A stretch of DNA of 64,000 bases from assembly GCA_900549235.1 (NCBI GenBank), contig URNT01000012.1:1-64000 (forward strand), read 5' to 3'. The notes below the pieces were generated by a model. It saw nothing but the letters and a program-made list of their open reading frames with translations. It did no database searches and was not told where the DNA came from. Both the position numbers and the translations under genes were made by a program. Every line of letters starts with the position of its first letter. The stretch's first letter is position 1. Of this stretch, positions 9,049-17,717 are shown piece by piece. This DNA comes from an uncultured Clostridium sp. Lineage in GTDB: Bacteria; Bacillota; Clostridia; Lachnospirales; Lachnospiraceae.

Positions 9049-9930
9049 ATGAGACAGAAGAGAAGAAGAAGCACTCTGCGCCGCAGGAGCAATATAGATA
9101 CGGAGAGATGGATCAAGATCGGAGCCATTGCGGCAGGCGTAATCCTGATCGCGGCGCTTATTATCTGGCTTATGGGCCGCAGGCTGGAGGGGGGAACTGA
9201 CTCTGCAGCCGATACGGGCATTGAGGTGGAGGTAAAGGGCAGTGATCCCCAGACACAGCAGGAGCAGACAGAGCCGGATACCAGCCTCAAAAAGGATGAG
9301 GTACCAGAGATCAGTGACTTGATGAACCGCTATTTCCAGGCAAAGCTGGATCAGGATACGGAAACTCTTCTCAGCATGTTCGGCCGTTCGGGAGAGGACG
9401 GAGCCGAAGAGCTGGCGGCTCAGTTGAGGGCGGAAAATGCCAGCGTAGAGGATTACCGGAATATTTCCTGCTATACAAAGCAGGGCCTGACAGAGGGCTC
9501 CTATCTGGTGTATGTAACTTATGAGATCAAATTCAAGCGAGTAGATACTCTTGCGCCGGGGCTGATGTGGTGCTATGTGGTGACAGGAGAGGACGGCAGT
9601 CTGGTGATCCGTGAAAATGTCATCGGAGACGAGGCAGACTTTGTGGCAAGGGAAAACCAGACGGATGAGGTAACCCGTCTTTCCGATGAGGTAAATGAAG
9701 CCCTGCGCCAGGCTATCGAGTCAGATACCCTTCTTGCGGGGGCCTATAAGAACTTAAGAGGCGGGGCTGTGATAAACGATCCGGAGGGAGAGGGACAGGA
9801 CAGCGAGGTATCTCTCATAGATGAGAGTACGGCAGAGACCTCCGAAAGCCAGGAGGAGACTTCCGCAGAGGCAGAAACCTCCCAGGAGGCGACCGCCCCT
9901 TCTGAGGAAAACAGTACCGCAGCGGAATAA
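9049..9930 (+). CDS. Membrane-anchored protein of unknown function
   Basis: 293 residues. A very basic N-terminus (RQKRRRSTLRRR) is followed by one membrane helix at about residues 22-43 (IGAIAAGVILIAALIIWLMG), giving a type II topology with the rest outside. The middle part (about 80-205: MNRYFQAKLDQDTETLLSMF, SYLVYVTYEIKF, GLMWCYVVTGEDG) resembles an NTF2-like fold. The last 60 residues are a Glu/Ser/Thr-rich tail of low complexity. AGGAGGATACAAT sets the start. I do not recognise a specific family. It lies 30 nt before queA and may be cotranscribed with it. Confidence 0.7.
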   Translation: MRQKRRRSTLRRRSNIDTERWIKIGAIAAGVILIAALIIWLMGRRLEGGTDSAADTGIEVEVKGSDPQTQQEQTEPDTSLKKDEVPEISDLMNRYFQAKLDQDTETLLSMFGRSGEDGAEELAAQLRAENASVEDYRNISCYTKQGLTEGSYLVYVTYEIKFKRVDTLAPGLMWCYVVTGEDGSLVIRENVIGDEADFVARENQTDEVTRLSDEVNEALRQAIESDTLLAGAYKNLRGGAVINDPEGEGQDSEVSLIDESTAETSESQEETSAEAETSQEATAPSEENSTAAE

Positions 9931-9960
9931 ATTCACATAGTTAGAGGAAGAAGAAACGAT

Positions 9961-11013
9961 ATGGATGTAAAGGATTTTAATTTTGACCTCCCTCAGGAGC
10001 TGATCGCCCAGGATCCTCTGGAGGACAGGTCTTCTTCCAGGCTTTTAGTGCTGGATAAGGATACAGGAGCGGTGACCCACCGCATTTTCAAGGATATAAC
10101 CAGTTACTTAAGGCCGGGGGATTGTCTTGTGATCAACGATACAAAGGTAATACCGGCCCGTTTGTTCGGTGTAAAGAAGGATACAGGAGCAAAGATCGAG
10201 CTCCTTCTGTTAAAGCGCCGGGAAAATGACATCTGGGAGACTCTGGTAAAGCCGGGAAAGAAGGCAAAGCCAGGGACGGTGATCGATTTTGGAGAAGGGC
10301 TTCTCACAGGAACTGTTCTTGAGACAGTGGATGACGGGAACCGTCTGGTTCAGTTCCGGTATGAGGGGATTTTTGAGGAGATCCTGGATCAGCTGGGACA
10401 GATGCCCCTGCCTCCCTATATCACCCACCAGCTAAAGGATAAGAACCGCTATCAGACCGTTTATGCAAAGCATGAAGGATCTGCGGCGGCGCCTACGGCG
10501 GGACTTCATTTTACAACGGAGCTGTTACAGGAGATTGAGAACATGGGAGTAACCATTGCCCATGTGACCCTTCATGTGGGCCTTGGTACCTTCCGTCCGG
10601 TTAAGGTGGAAAATGTGCTGGAGCACCATATGCATTCCGAGTTTTACATGGTAGAGGAATCAGAGGCGGCCAAGGTCAATGCTGCAAAGGCAGCTGGCGG
10701 CCGTGTGATCTGCGTAGGCACTACTAGCTGCCGCACTGTGGAATCCGCCTCCACAAAGGATGGGATTTTAAAGGCAGGAACCGGCTGGACGGAGATCTTT
10801 ATCTATCCGGGCTATCGGTTTAAGGTTCTGGACGGCCTGATCACCAATTTCCATCTGCCGGAGTCCACTCTGGTGATGCTGGTCAGCGCCCTGGCGGGAA
10901 GGGAGCATATCCTGGCGGCCTATGAGGAGGCGATACGGGAGCGTTACCGGTTTTTCTCTTTTGGGGATGCCATGTTCATAGCCTCCCACCCGGAAGAAAA
11001 GGAAGGCCGGTAA
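9961..11013 (+). CDS. queA: tRNA preQ1 ribosyltransferase-isomerase QueA
   Basis: 350 residues, the usual length. The enzyme moves the ribosyl part of S-adenosylmethionine onto preQ1 in position 34 of tRNAs to form epoxyqueuosine. Family signatures are present from the N-terminus ([20 protein letters not shown]) through [14 protein letters not shown], the central [13 protein letters not shown] and [10 protein letters not shown], to [14 protein letters not shown] near the C-terminus. The start has GAGGAAGAAG upstream. Its stop codon overlaps the next start by one base (TAATG), so translation of the next gene is probably coupled. The other queuosine genes are not in this window. Confidence 0.97.
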   Translation: MDVKDFNFDLPQELIAQDPLEDRSSSRLLVLDKDTGAVTHRIFKDITSYLRPGDCLVINDTKVIPARLFGVKKDTGAKIELLLLKRRENDIWETLVKPGKKAKPGTVIDFGEGLLTGTVLETVDDGNRLVQFRYEGIFEEILDQLGQMPLPPYITHQLKDKNRYQTVYAKHEGSAAAPTAGLHFTTELLQEIENMGVTIAHVTLHVGLGTFRPVKVENVLEHHMHSEFYMVEESEAAKVNAAKAAGGRVICVGTTSCRTVESASTKDGILKAGTGWTEIFIYPGYRFKVLDGLITNFHLPESTLVMLVSALAGREHILAAYEEAIRERYRFFSFGDAMFIASHPEEKEGR

Positions 11014-11762
11014 TGGAGGAGCGTCTGAACAAATGGCTTGGCCGTATGGGGGTCTGTTCCCGGAGGGAGGCGGACCGCCTGATCGAGGAAGGAAAGGTAC
11101 TGGTGGACGGCGTGCCTGCTCTTGTGGGTCAGAAAGTAAGCCCTGGCCAGCAGGTGATCTGCGAAGGCCGCGTTGTAAAAGAAGAGGCACCTCCGGTACT
11201 TCTTGCTGTATATAAGCCCAGGGGGATCGTATGCACCACCTCGGATAAGGACCGGGCAGAAAATATTGTGGAGTTTCTGAACTATCCGGAGCGGATCTAT
11301 CCGGTAGGCCGCCTGGACAAGGACTCAGAGGGCCTTCTTTTGATGACCAACCAGGGAGATCTGGTGAATAAGATCATGCGGGGCGGGAATGCTCATGAGA
11401 AAGAATATATCGTTACCATCGATTGCCCTGTTACAGAGTCCTTTCTTAAAAAAATGGCCGGCAGTCTGTGGCTTTCAGAGCTTCAGACATGGACCCGCCC
11501 CTGCAGGGTAAGGCGTCTGGGAGAGAATACCTTTTCTATCATTCTGACCCAGGGACTGAATCGTCAGATCCGCCGGATGTGCCAGGTCTGCGGCTGCCAG
11601 GTGCGGCGCTTAAAGCGGATCCGGATTATGAATATTGAGTTAAAGGGGCTTGAGGAGGGAGAATACCGGGAGATAACAGGGGCTGAGTCAGAAACCCTGC
11701 TGCAGGCCCTGGCTTCCTCCTCCGGTCTTTCTGTAAAGGAGCGTCAGGCTCATAAAGATTAG
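11013..11762 (+). CDS. rluF: 23S rRNA pseudouridine synthase, RluF-like
   Basis: 249 residues. An S4 RNA-binding domain at 1-60 (LNKWLGRMGVCSRREADRLIEEGKV) is followed by the RsuA/RluB/E/F catalytic domain. The catalytic Asp102 lies in GRLDKDSEGLLLMT. KPRGIVCTT, AENIVEF, the stretch NKIMRGGNAHEKEYIV and LTQGLNRQIRRMC are closer to RluF (U2604 of 23S rRNA) than to RluB or RsuA, so RluF is the best call. Target specificity is inferred from this resemblance. The start overlaps the queA stop codon. Confidence 0.85.
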   Translation: MEERLNKWLGRMGVCSRREADRLIEEGKVLVDGVPALVGQKVSPGQQVICEGRVVKEEAPPVLLAVYKPRGIVCTTSDKDRAENIVEFLNYPERIYPVGRLDKDSEGLLLMTNQGDLVNKIMRGGNAHEKEYIVTIDCPVTESFLKKMAGSLWLSELQTWTRPCRVRRLGENTFSIILTQGLNRQIRRMCQVCGCQVRRLKRIRIMNIELKGLEEGEYREITGAESETLLQALASSSGLSVKERQAHKD

Positions 11763-11771
11763 GAGAATCCT

Positions 11772-13754
11772 ATGGATAAGAGAATTCAGAGAATGAAAGA
11801 ACTGATCCCTGTGCTTCGGGAGGCGGGAAAGGCTTACTACCAGGAAAGCCGGGAGATCATGAACAATTTTGAATATGACAGACTGTATGACGAGCTGGGT
11901 TCTCTGGAACAGGAAACCGGCGTGATTCTGTCAGGAAGCCCTACCCAGTCTGTGGGTTATGAGGTCCTCAGTGAGCTTCCAAAGGAGACCCATGAATCCC
12001 CCATGCTTTCTCTGGATAAGACAAAAAGCGTGGAAGCCCTGGGAGAATGGCTTGGAAGCCAGAAGGGCCTTCTGTCCTGGAAAATGGACGGTCTTACTAT
12101 TGTACTTACCTATGAGGGCGGCAGCCTTGCAAAGGCAGTTACAAGAGGAAACGGGGAGATCGGCGAGGTGATTACAAACAACGCCAGGGTATTTTCCAAT
12201 ATTCCTCTGTCGATTCCCTATAAGGGCCAGCTGGTGCTCCGCGGGGAGGCTGTGATCACCTATTCTGATTTTAAGCGGATCAATGACCAGATCGAGGATA
12301 TAGATGCCAGATATAAAAACCCCAGAAATCTCTGCAGCGGATCCGTCCGTCAGTTAAACAGCCAGATTACCGCAGAGCGGAACGTGCATTTTGAGGCTTT
12401 TGCCCTTGTTAGCGCAGGGGGAGTAGACTTTGAAAATTCCAGGGCTGCGCAGTTTCGGTGGCTGAAGGACCAGGGCTTTGAGGTGGTAGAGTACAAAGAG
12501 GTCACAGCAGAAACCATAGCCCGGGGAGTGGATGAGTTCGAAAAAAAGATAACCCATATGGACATTCCCTCAGACGGACTGGTGCTTTTATATGATGATA
12601 TTGCCTATGGGGAGTCTTTAGGCCGGACAGCCAAATTCCCCCGGAATGCCATTGCCTTTAAGTGGCAGGATGAGATTCGTGAGACCACCCTGTCTTACAT
12701 CGAATGGAGCCCCTCCAGAACCGGGCTCATCAACCCGGTGGCTGTATTTGACCCGGTGGAGCTGGAGGGAACCACGGTAAGCCGGGCCAGCGTCCACAAT
12801 ATCAGCATTATGGAAAGCCTGGAGCTGGGAGCGGGAGATACCATCACCGTATATAAGGCCAATATGATCATTCCCCAGATCGCTGATAACCTGACCCGCA
12901 GCGGCGTCCGGGATATACCAAAGAGGTGCCCGGTCTGCGGCGGCGAGACGAAGATCCGCAGCCTGAATGACGTAAAGAGCCTGTACTGCATGAATCCGGA
13001 CTGCCAGGCAAAAAAGCTTAAAAGTTTTGCACTGTTTGTCAGCCGGGACGCCTTGAACATCGACGGCTTTTCAGAGGCCACTCTTGAAAAGTTTATCGGA
13101 GCCGGATTGATTCACGAATATGCGGATATGTTCCATCTGGACCGCCATGAGGAGATGATCGTTCAGATGGACGGCTTTGGAAGGAAATCCTATGACAAGC
13201 TGACAGCGGCTATCCGGACAGCCTCCCATACCACCCTTCCCAGGGTGATCTACGGCCTTGGCATCGCAGGCATCGGACTTGCCAACGCCAAGCTGCTCTG
13301 TAAGCGGTTTGGTTTTGACTTTGAGCGCATGCGCCATGCAAAGACAGAGGAACTGACGGAGGTGGATGGAATCGGAGAGGTTCTGGCACAGGCCTGGACC
13401 GATTATTTCTCCTCTGAAAAAAATAATCAGATCGTGGATCATCTCCTTGCCGAGCTTGTGATCGAGAAAGAACAGGCCGAGGAGCAGGAAACACCTGTTT
13501 TTGAGGGTATGACCTTTGTGATAACCGGTTCTGTGGACCATTTTGCCAACAGGAAAGAGCTGCAGGCGGTGATTGAGAGCCGGGGAGGAAAGGCCACAGG
13601 TTCTGTTACCTCCAAAACCACCTATCTGATCAACAATGACTCTGCATCCAATTCTTCAAAGAATAAAAAGGCAAAGGAGCTGGGGATTCCTATCCTTACG
13701 GAGGAGGATTTCTTAAGGCTGCTTGAGAAGGGAGGGGAAGAAGATGCCCATTAA
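11772..13754 (+). CDS. ligA: NAD-dependent DNA ligase LigA (divergent)
   Basis: 660 residues, the full family length. Expected domains are in order: NAD-binding Ia (YYQESREIMNNFEYDRLYDEL), adenylation domain with the catalytic lysine in KMDG (Lys104), OB fold, a four-cysteine zinc finger (CPVCGG...CMNPDCQ), helix-hairpin-helix repeats (IYGLGIAGIGLANAKLL, VDGIGEVLA) and a C-terminal BRCT domain (about 575-650). Most LigA proteins have KIDG followed by Leu-Ala; here it is KMDGLTIV, and several motifs in the first 110 residues are drifted. It could be a second LigA rather than the main replicative copy. AGGAGAATCCT sets the start, 9 nt after rluF. Confidence 0.9.
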   Translation: MDKRIQRMKELIPVLREAGKAYYQESREIMNNFEYDRLYDELGSLEQETGVILSGSPTQSVGYEVLSELPKETHESPMLSLDKTKSVEALGEWLGSQKGLLSWKMDGLTIVLTYEGGSLAKAVTRGNGEIGEVITNNARVFSNIPLSIPYKGQLVLRGEAVITYSDFKRINDQIEDIDARYKNPRNLCSGSVRQLNSQITAERNVHFEAFALVSAGGVDFENSRAAQFRWLKDQGFEVVEYKEVTAETIARGVDEFEKKITHMDIPSDGLVLLYDDIAYGESLGRTAKFPRNAIAFKWQDEIRETTLSYIEWSPSRTGLINPVAVFDPVELEGTTVSRASVHNISIMESLELGAGDTITVYKANMIIPQIADNLTRSGVRDIPKRCPVCGGETKIRSLNDVKSLYCMNPDCQAKKLKSFALFVSRDALNIDGFSEATLEKFIGAGLIHEYADMFHLDRHEEMIVQMDGFGRKSYDKLTAAIRTASHTTLPRVIYGLGIAGIGLANAKLLCKRFGFDFERMRHAKTEELTEVDGIGEVLAQAWTDYFSSEKNNQIVDHLLAELVIEKEQAEEQETPVFEGMTFVITGSVDHFANRKELQAVIESRGGKATGSVTSKTTYLINNDSASNSSKNKKAKELGIPILTEEDFLRLLEKGGEEDAH

Positions 13755-14661
13755 GGTACAAAAGGAGCTGCCTGCAAGGGCGGTCCTGGAATCTGAAAAT
13801 ATATTTATCATGGATGAGGACCGGGCCATGAGCCAGGACATACGCCCCCTGGAGATTCTGATCCTGAATCTGATGCCTCTTAAGGAGGAGACGGAGACCC
13901 AGCTGCTCCGCGCCCTTTCCAATACGCCCCTTCAGGTAGACTGTACCTTTCTGATGCTTTCCACCCATGTGTCAAAGAACACATCGGCCAGTCATCTGAA
14001 TAAGTTTTATATTACCTTTGAGGATATAAAAAAGAAGAAGTTTGACGGTATGATCATCACCGGGGCGCCAGTGGAAAACCTGGAATTTGAGGAGGTCAAC
14101 TACTGGTCGGAGCTGTCCGGGATCATGGAGTGGAGCAAGAGCCATGTAACCTCCACTCTCCATATCTGCTGGGGAGCTCAGGCCGGACTTTACTATCACT
14201 ACGGGATCCGCAAGTATCCAATGGATAAAAAACTGTCCGGGATCTATGAGCATAAGGTGCTCAACCGCAAGGTGCCTCTGGTGCGCAGTCTCAACGATTA
14301 TTTTATGGCCCCTCATTCACGTTATACGGAGGTCAGGAAAGAGGATATTAAAGCTCACAGTGAGCTGACCATTCTGGCAGAGTCTGAGCTTGCGGGAGTA
14401 TTTCTGGTGATGAGCCGGGACGGCCGGCAGATCTTTGTCCAGGGCCATCCTGAATATGACAGAATGACCTTAAACAACGAATATCACCGGGATCTTAAAA
14501 AGGGCCTGGATCCGGAGGTGCCTTATCATTATTATGAGCATGACGATCCATTTTCCGTACCGGTCCTTACCTGGAGGAATACCTCCAATACCCTGTATAC
14601 CAACTGGCTGAATTATTATGTATATCAGGTGACCCCCTATCTACTGGACGGGGATGAATAA
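13744..14661 (+). CDS. metA: Homoserine O-acetyltransferase (MetA family)
   Basis: 305 residues. It acylates homoserine at the first committed step of methionine synthesis. Colinear similarity to MetA runs over the full length (IRPLEILILNLMP, HVTSTLHICWGAQAGLYYHYG, HPEYDRMTLNNEYHRD, TNWLNYYVYQVTPY). The catalytic cysteine is Cys142. Residue 111 is Glu (GAPVENLEF), where E. coli has Gly; Glu111 is the known determinant of acetyl-CoA use, so O-acetylhomoserine is the predicted product. An ATG lies 21 nt upstream in frame, but numbering to Glu111/Cys142 and GGAGGGGAAGAAG before 13744 favour this start. It overlaps ligA by 11 nt. The matching sulfhydrylase is encoded at 28979-30256. Confidence 0.95.
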   Translation: MPIKVQKELPARAVLESENIFIMDEDRAMSQDIRPLEILILNLMPLKEETETQLLRALSNTPLQVDCTFLMLSTHVSKNTSASHLNKFYITFEDIKKKKFDGMIITGAPVENLEFEEVNYWSELSGIMEWSKSHVTSTLHICWGAQAGLYYHYGIRKYPMDKKLSGIYEHKVLNRKVPLVRSLNDYFMAPHSRYTEVRKEDIKAHSELTILAESELAGVFLVMSRDGRQIFVQGHPEYDRMTLNNEYHRDLKKGLDPEVPYHYYEHDDPFSVPVLTWRNTSNTLYTNWLNYYVYQVTPYLLDGDE

Positions 14662-14680
14662 ACGCAGCAGATCACACAGG

Positions 14681-14717
14681 GCCGGTATCCTGATATGAGA
14701 TGGGATGCCGGCTTTTT
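14681..14717 (+). terminator. Terminator or attenuator between metA and the second kinase
   Basis: GCCGGTATCC (14681-14690) pairs with GGATGCCGGC (14703-14712, one G-T pair) across a 12-nt loop and is followed by TTTTT. It ends only 28 nt before the kinase ATG at 14745, leaving no room for a promoter in between. Confidence 0.75.
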
Positions 14718-14744
14718 AAGAAAATAAGAGACAGGGGGAAGAAG

Positions 14745-17201
14745 ATGGGTGAGAGAAATACAGAGGAGCTGGCCAGGGCCTATGAGCTTTTGCGGGAGAC
14801 CAATGACCGGCTCTACAGTACCATGAAGGCATTTCAGATTGCAGCTGAGGAATCAGGAAGCCTGGTATTTACCTATGATACGAAGAAGCAGACCATCCTG
14901 GCGGATCCCAGGACAGCAGCGGCTTTCGGTGTAAGTACGATTCAGAACGGTGTACCCTATGAGATGGTAAAGCTGGGGATCGTAACAGAGGATACAACAG
15001 CGGAATATATCCGCATCCATGAGGCTATGATCCAGGGAGAGCAGGAGGCAGGCGGGATTGTAAAGCTGGTTCAGGTAGATGGCACCCAGGCAGTCTATGA
15101 GCTGAAATTTAGAGCGATCCTGACAGAGGAGGGAAAGCCCTCCGGAACAGCGGTGGGCATTTACCGGGACATTACCAGGGATTATCTGAAAAATAAAGAG
15201 CAGGAGTGCCGGCTGGAACGGATCCTTCAGAGCATGCGGGACGAATATATCGGCATTATGCTGGTGGATCTGGAGGAGGATACATATGAACTCTTATCCT
15301 ATGAGTCCGTCGGCTCCTTCTGGCTGCCCTTAAAGGGCTGCTACAACTGGGTTCTTGCCTACGTAGCCGATGCCCTTGTAGCGGAGGAATACAGAGAAGA
15401 ATTTCTCCGTTTCGGCAGTATTTCCTATCTGAGGGAGGTTCTGTCCGGGGAGTCAAGGGTTGAGATGGAGTTTATGACCTCCGATGAAACAGCAAGCTGG
15501 CAGAGGAGCGTTTTTAAGGGCGCCGAGTACCGAACGGAGGAGGGAAAAAGGGTCCCTGTGAAGGCGGTGCTTTATATGATGGACATCGATCAGCAGAAAA
15601 CCGAGCGGCTGCGCCAGCAGCAGGCCATTACAGAGGCCTACCGGTATGCGGAAGCAGCCAGCGAGGCGAAATCCAGCTTTCTTTCCCGGATGAGCCATGA
15701 CATCCGCACTCCTATGAACGCTATTATAGGGATGACAGCTATCGCAGGGACTCATCTGGACAATCCCCAGCGGGTGGGGGAATGCCTTGGCAAGATCACC
15801 AGTGCCTCCAGGCATCTTCTGAGCCTGATCAATGAGGTTCTGGATATGAGCAAGATCGAATCAGGCGCCATCCAGCTCCAGTCAGAGGCCTTTCATCTGG
15901 GGGAGCTGGTCGACAATACGGTGACTATGATCCTGCCTCAGATTCAGGAGCGGCAGCACCAGTTCCGTGTGAATCTGGAAAATCTGAAGCATGAATATGT
16001 CATCGGCGACAGCTTAAGGCTTCAGCAGGTCTTTGTAAACCTGATGTCCAACGCGGTGAAATATACCCCCGACGGCGGTGAGATCACATTTTCCATTAGA
16101 GAACGGCGGGCAGGGGGAGGCTTCGGCCTGTATGAATTTGTATTTGAGGACAATGGCATCGGCATGAGCGAGGAATTTCAGAAGGTGCTGTTTGAGCCAT
16201 TTACAAGGGCAGAGGAGGGAACTGCCGGTGCGGCAGCAGGTACGGGCCTGGGAATGGCTATTACCAGGAATCTGATCCGTATGATGGACGGGGACATACA
16301 GGTAGTCTCCAGCTTGGGGGACGGCTCCCGTTTTACTGTTACCCTCCAATTAAAGCTCCAGGAGGACAGAGCTGACTTTCTCACGGAGCTTAAGGATCTG
16401 CCGGTGCTGGTGGTGGATGACGAGGCAGGGGTCTGCGAGAGCACCTGCATTATCCTTGATTATATTGGTATGAAGGGAGAATGGTGCCAGACAGGAGAGG
16501 AGGCCGTAGAGCGGACATTAAGGCGCCACCGTCAGGGAGAGGACTACTTTGCTGTGATCCTGGACTGGAAGATGCCTGGTATGGACGGTGTGGCCACTGC
16601 CAGAGAGATCCGCCGCCGGGCCGGGGCGGATATTCCCATTCTGTTCCTTACAGCCTATGACTGGTCTGAGATTGAGCAGGAGGCCAGAGAGGCAGGGGTG
16701 GATCATTTTCTCACTAAGCCTCTGTTTAAAAGCCGCCTGATCAGCCATTTTAAGGGGATTTTAAAGAAGGAGGAGCGGCAGGAACCTGAACTGGGCCTTG
16801 AGGGGCTGAGGCTTCAGGACCGGCAGGTGCTCCTTGCCGAGGACAATGAACTGAATGCGGAGATCGCCAGTGAGCTGATCTCCATAACCGGAGCCTCGGT
16901 TCTGTGGGCGAAAAACGGCAGGGAGGCCGTCCGGATGGTGGAGGAGGCAGGGGAGGGACAGATTCAGCTGGTGCTGATGGACATCCAGATGCCCTGTATG
17001 AATGGCTATGAGGCGGCTGCGGCTATCCGGCAGCTGAACAGGGAGGATGTAAAGAGCCTGCCCATTGTGGCCATGACAGCCAATGCCTTTACAGAGGATG
17101 TAAACCGGGCGGCCGCAGCTGGTATGGACGGTCATATTTCAAAGCCCATTGACATCCGGCAGCTGGCTCAGACCCTGAAAAGGTATCTTACGAAAATATG
17201 A
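14745..17201 (+). CDS. Hybrid histidine kinase with PAS domains and two receivers
   Basis: 818 residues, no membrane helix. Two PAS-like regions (about 35-155 and 160-285) are followed by HisKA (SRMSHDIRTPMNA, acceptor His318), the ATPase domain (VNLMSNAVKYTPDGG, GTGLGMAI) and two receivers with acceptors Asp607 (ILDWKMPGMDG) and Asp746 (LMDIQMPCMNG). The C-terminal half is strikingly like the kinase at 2791-6528, including the YDWS stretch in receiver 1, so the two are probably paralogues that could share the HPt at 6574. An in-frame ATG at 14700 falls inside a terminator-like loop and has no ribosome site; AGGGGGAAGAAG precedes 14745, which I chose. No dedicated output gene is adjacent. Confidence 0.9.
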   Translation: MGERNTEELARAYELLRETNDRLYSTMKAFQIAAEESGSLVFTYDTKKQTILADPRTAAAFGVSTIQNGVPYEMVKLGIVTEDTTAEYIRIHEAMIQGEQEAGGIVKLVQVDGTQAVYELKFRAILTEEGKPSGTAVGIYRDITRDYLKNKEQECRLERILQSMRDEYIGIMLVDLEEDTYELLSYESVGSFWLPLKGCYNWVLAYVADALVAEEYREEFLRFGSISYLREVLSGESRVEMEFMTSDETASWQRSVFKGAEYRTEEGKRVPVKAVLYMMDIDQQKTERLRQQQAITEAYRYAEAASEAKSSFLSRMSHDIRTPMNAIIGMTAIAGTHLDNPQRVGECLGKITSASRHLLSLINEVLDMSKIESGAIQLQSEAFHLGELVDNTVTMILPQIQERQHQFRVNLENLKHEYVIGDSLRLQQVFVNLMSNAVKYTPDGGEITFSIRERRAGGGFGLYEFVFEDNGIGMSEEFQKVLFEPFTRAEEGTAGAAAGTGLGMAITRNLIRMMDGDIQVVSSLGDGSRFTVTLQLKLQEDRADFLTELKDLPVLVVDDEAGVCESTCIILDYIGMKGEWCQTGEEAVERTLRRHRQGEDYFAVILDWKMPGMDGVATAREIRRRAGADIPILFLTAYDWSEIEQEAREAGVDHFLTKPLFKSRLISHFKGILKKEERQEPELGLEGLRLQDRQVLLAEDNELNAEIASELISITGASVLWAKNGREAVRMVEEAGEGQIQLVLMDIQMPCMNGYEAAAAIRQLNREDVKSLPIVAMTANAFTEDVNRAAAAGMDGHISKPIDIRQLAQTLKRYLTKI

Positions 17202-17237
17202 AAATTCATTGAAACGGTCGCAAAAGACAAAAAGATG

Positions 17238-17246
17238 TGGTATACT
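17238..17246 (+). promoter_or_regulatory. Extended -10 promoter of the cda operon
   Basis: TGGTATACT, an extended -10 (TGn plus TATACT at 17241-17246), about 40 nt before the first ATG of the operon. No good -35 is seen at the normal distance, as is usual for extended -10 promoters. Confidence 0.5.
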
Positions 17247-17285
17247 TAATTGATATGTTAAGAGAAAAAGGGAAGGAGTGCCTTT

Positions 17286-17717
17286 ATGCTGAACGAGGAG
17301 AAGGTTAGATATATGACAGAGCTGGCCATATTTGAAAAAAAGGAAGGCAGAAAGATATTTCCGATCAACCGCTATTTCAGGAAAGACTATGTCGGCGGGC
17401 AGCTGTTCCGCTCCTTTTTCGGGTATACCTTCTGCTTTATCCTGATACTCCTTATGTGGGTGTTTCTTAAGCTGGATGAGATGATGAACGGTATGGAGAT
17501 ACCGGAACTGCTTGGCTGGTGCCGGTGGTGGGGCGTCCTTTACGCGGGAGGGCTTGTTCTGTATCTGTTTATCACCTGGCGGATCTACAGCCGGAGATAT
17601 GACTACGCAGCCCGCTCTCAGCGTATGTATGCTTCAAAGCTGCGGCATCTGCTGAACAGATATGGGAAAGACAGGCCGGAACGGGCCAGAGATAACAGAG
17701 GAGGAAGGATACGATGA
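17286..17717 (+). CDS. Small membrane protein of unknown function
   Basis: 143 residues with two membrane helices (about 41-60, FGYTFCFILILLMWVFL, and about 80-100, WGVLYAGGLVLYLFITW) and basic cytoplasmic ends. GGAAGGAGTGCCTTT lies upstream of the ATG. It overlaps the next membrane protein by 4 nt (ATGA), so the two are translationally coupled and probably work together. I recognise no family. Confidence 0.7.
   Translation: MLNEEKVRYMTELAIFEKKEGRKIFPINRYFRKDYVGGQLFRSFFGYTFCFILILLMWVFLKLDEMMNGMEIPELLGWCRWWGVLYAGGLVLYLFITWRIYSRRYDYAARSQRMYASKLRHLLNRYGKDRPERARDNRGGRIR

Noticed and set aside
14700..14744. Earlier ATG for the second hybrid kinase
   Set aside because: It sits in the loop of a terminator-like hairpin and has no ribosome site; 14745 has one.
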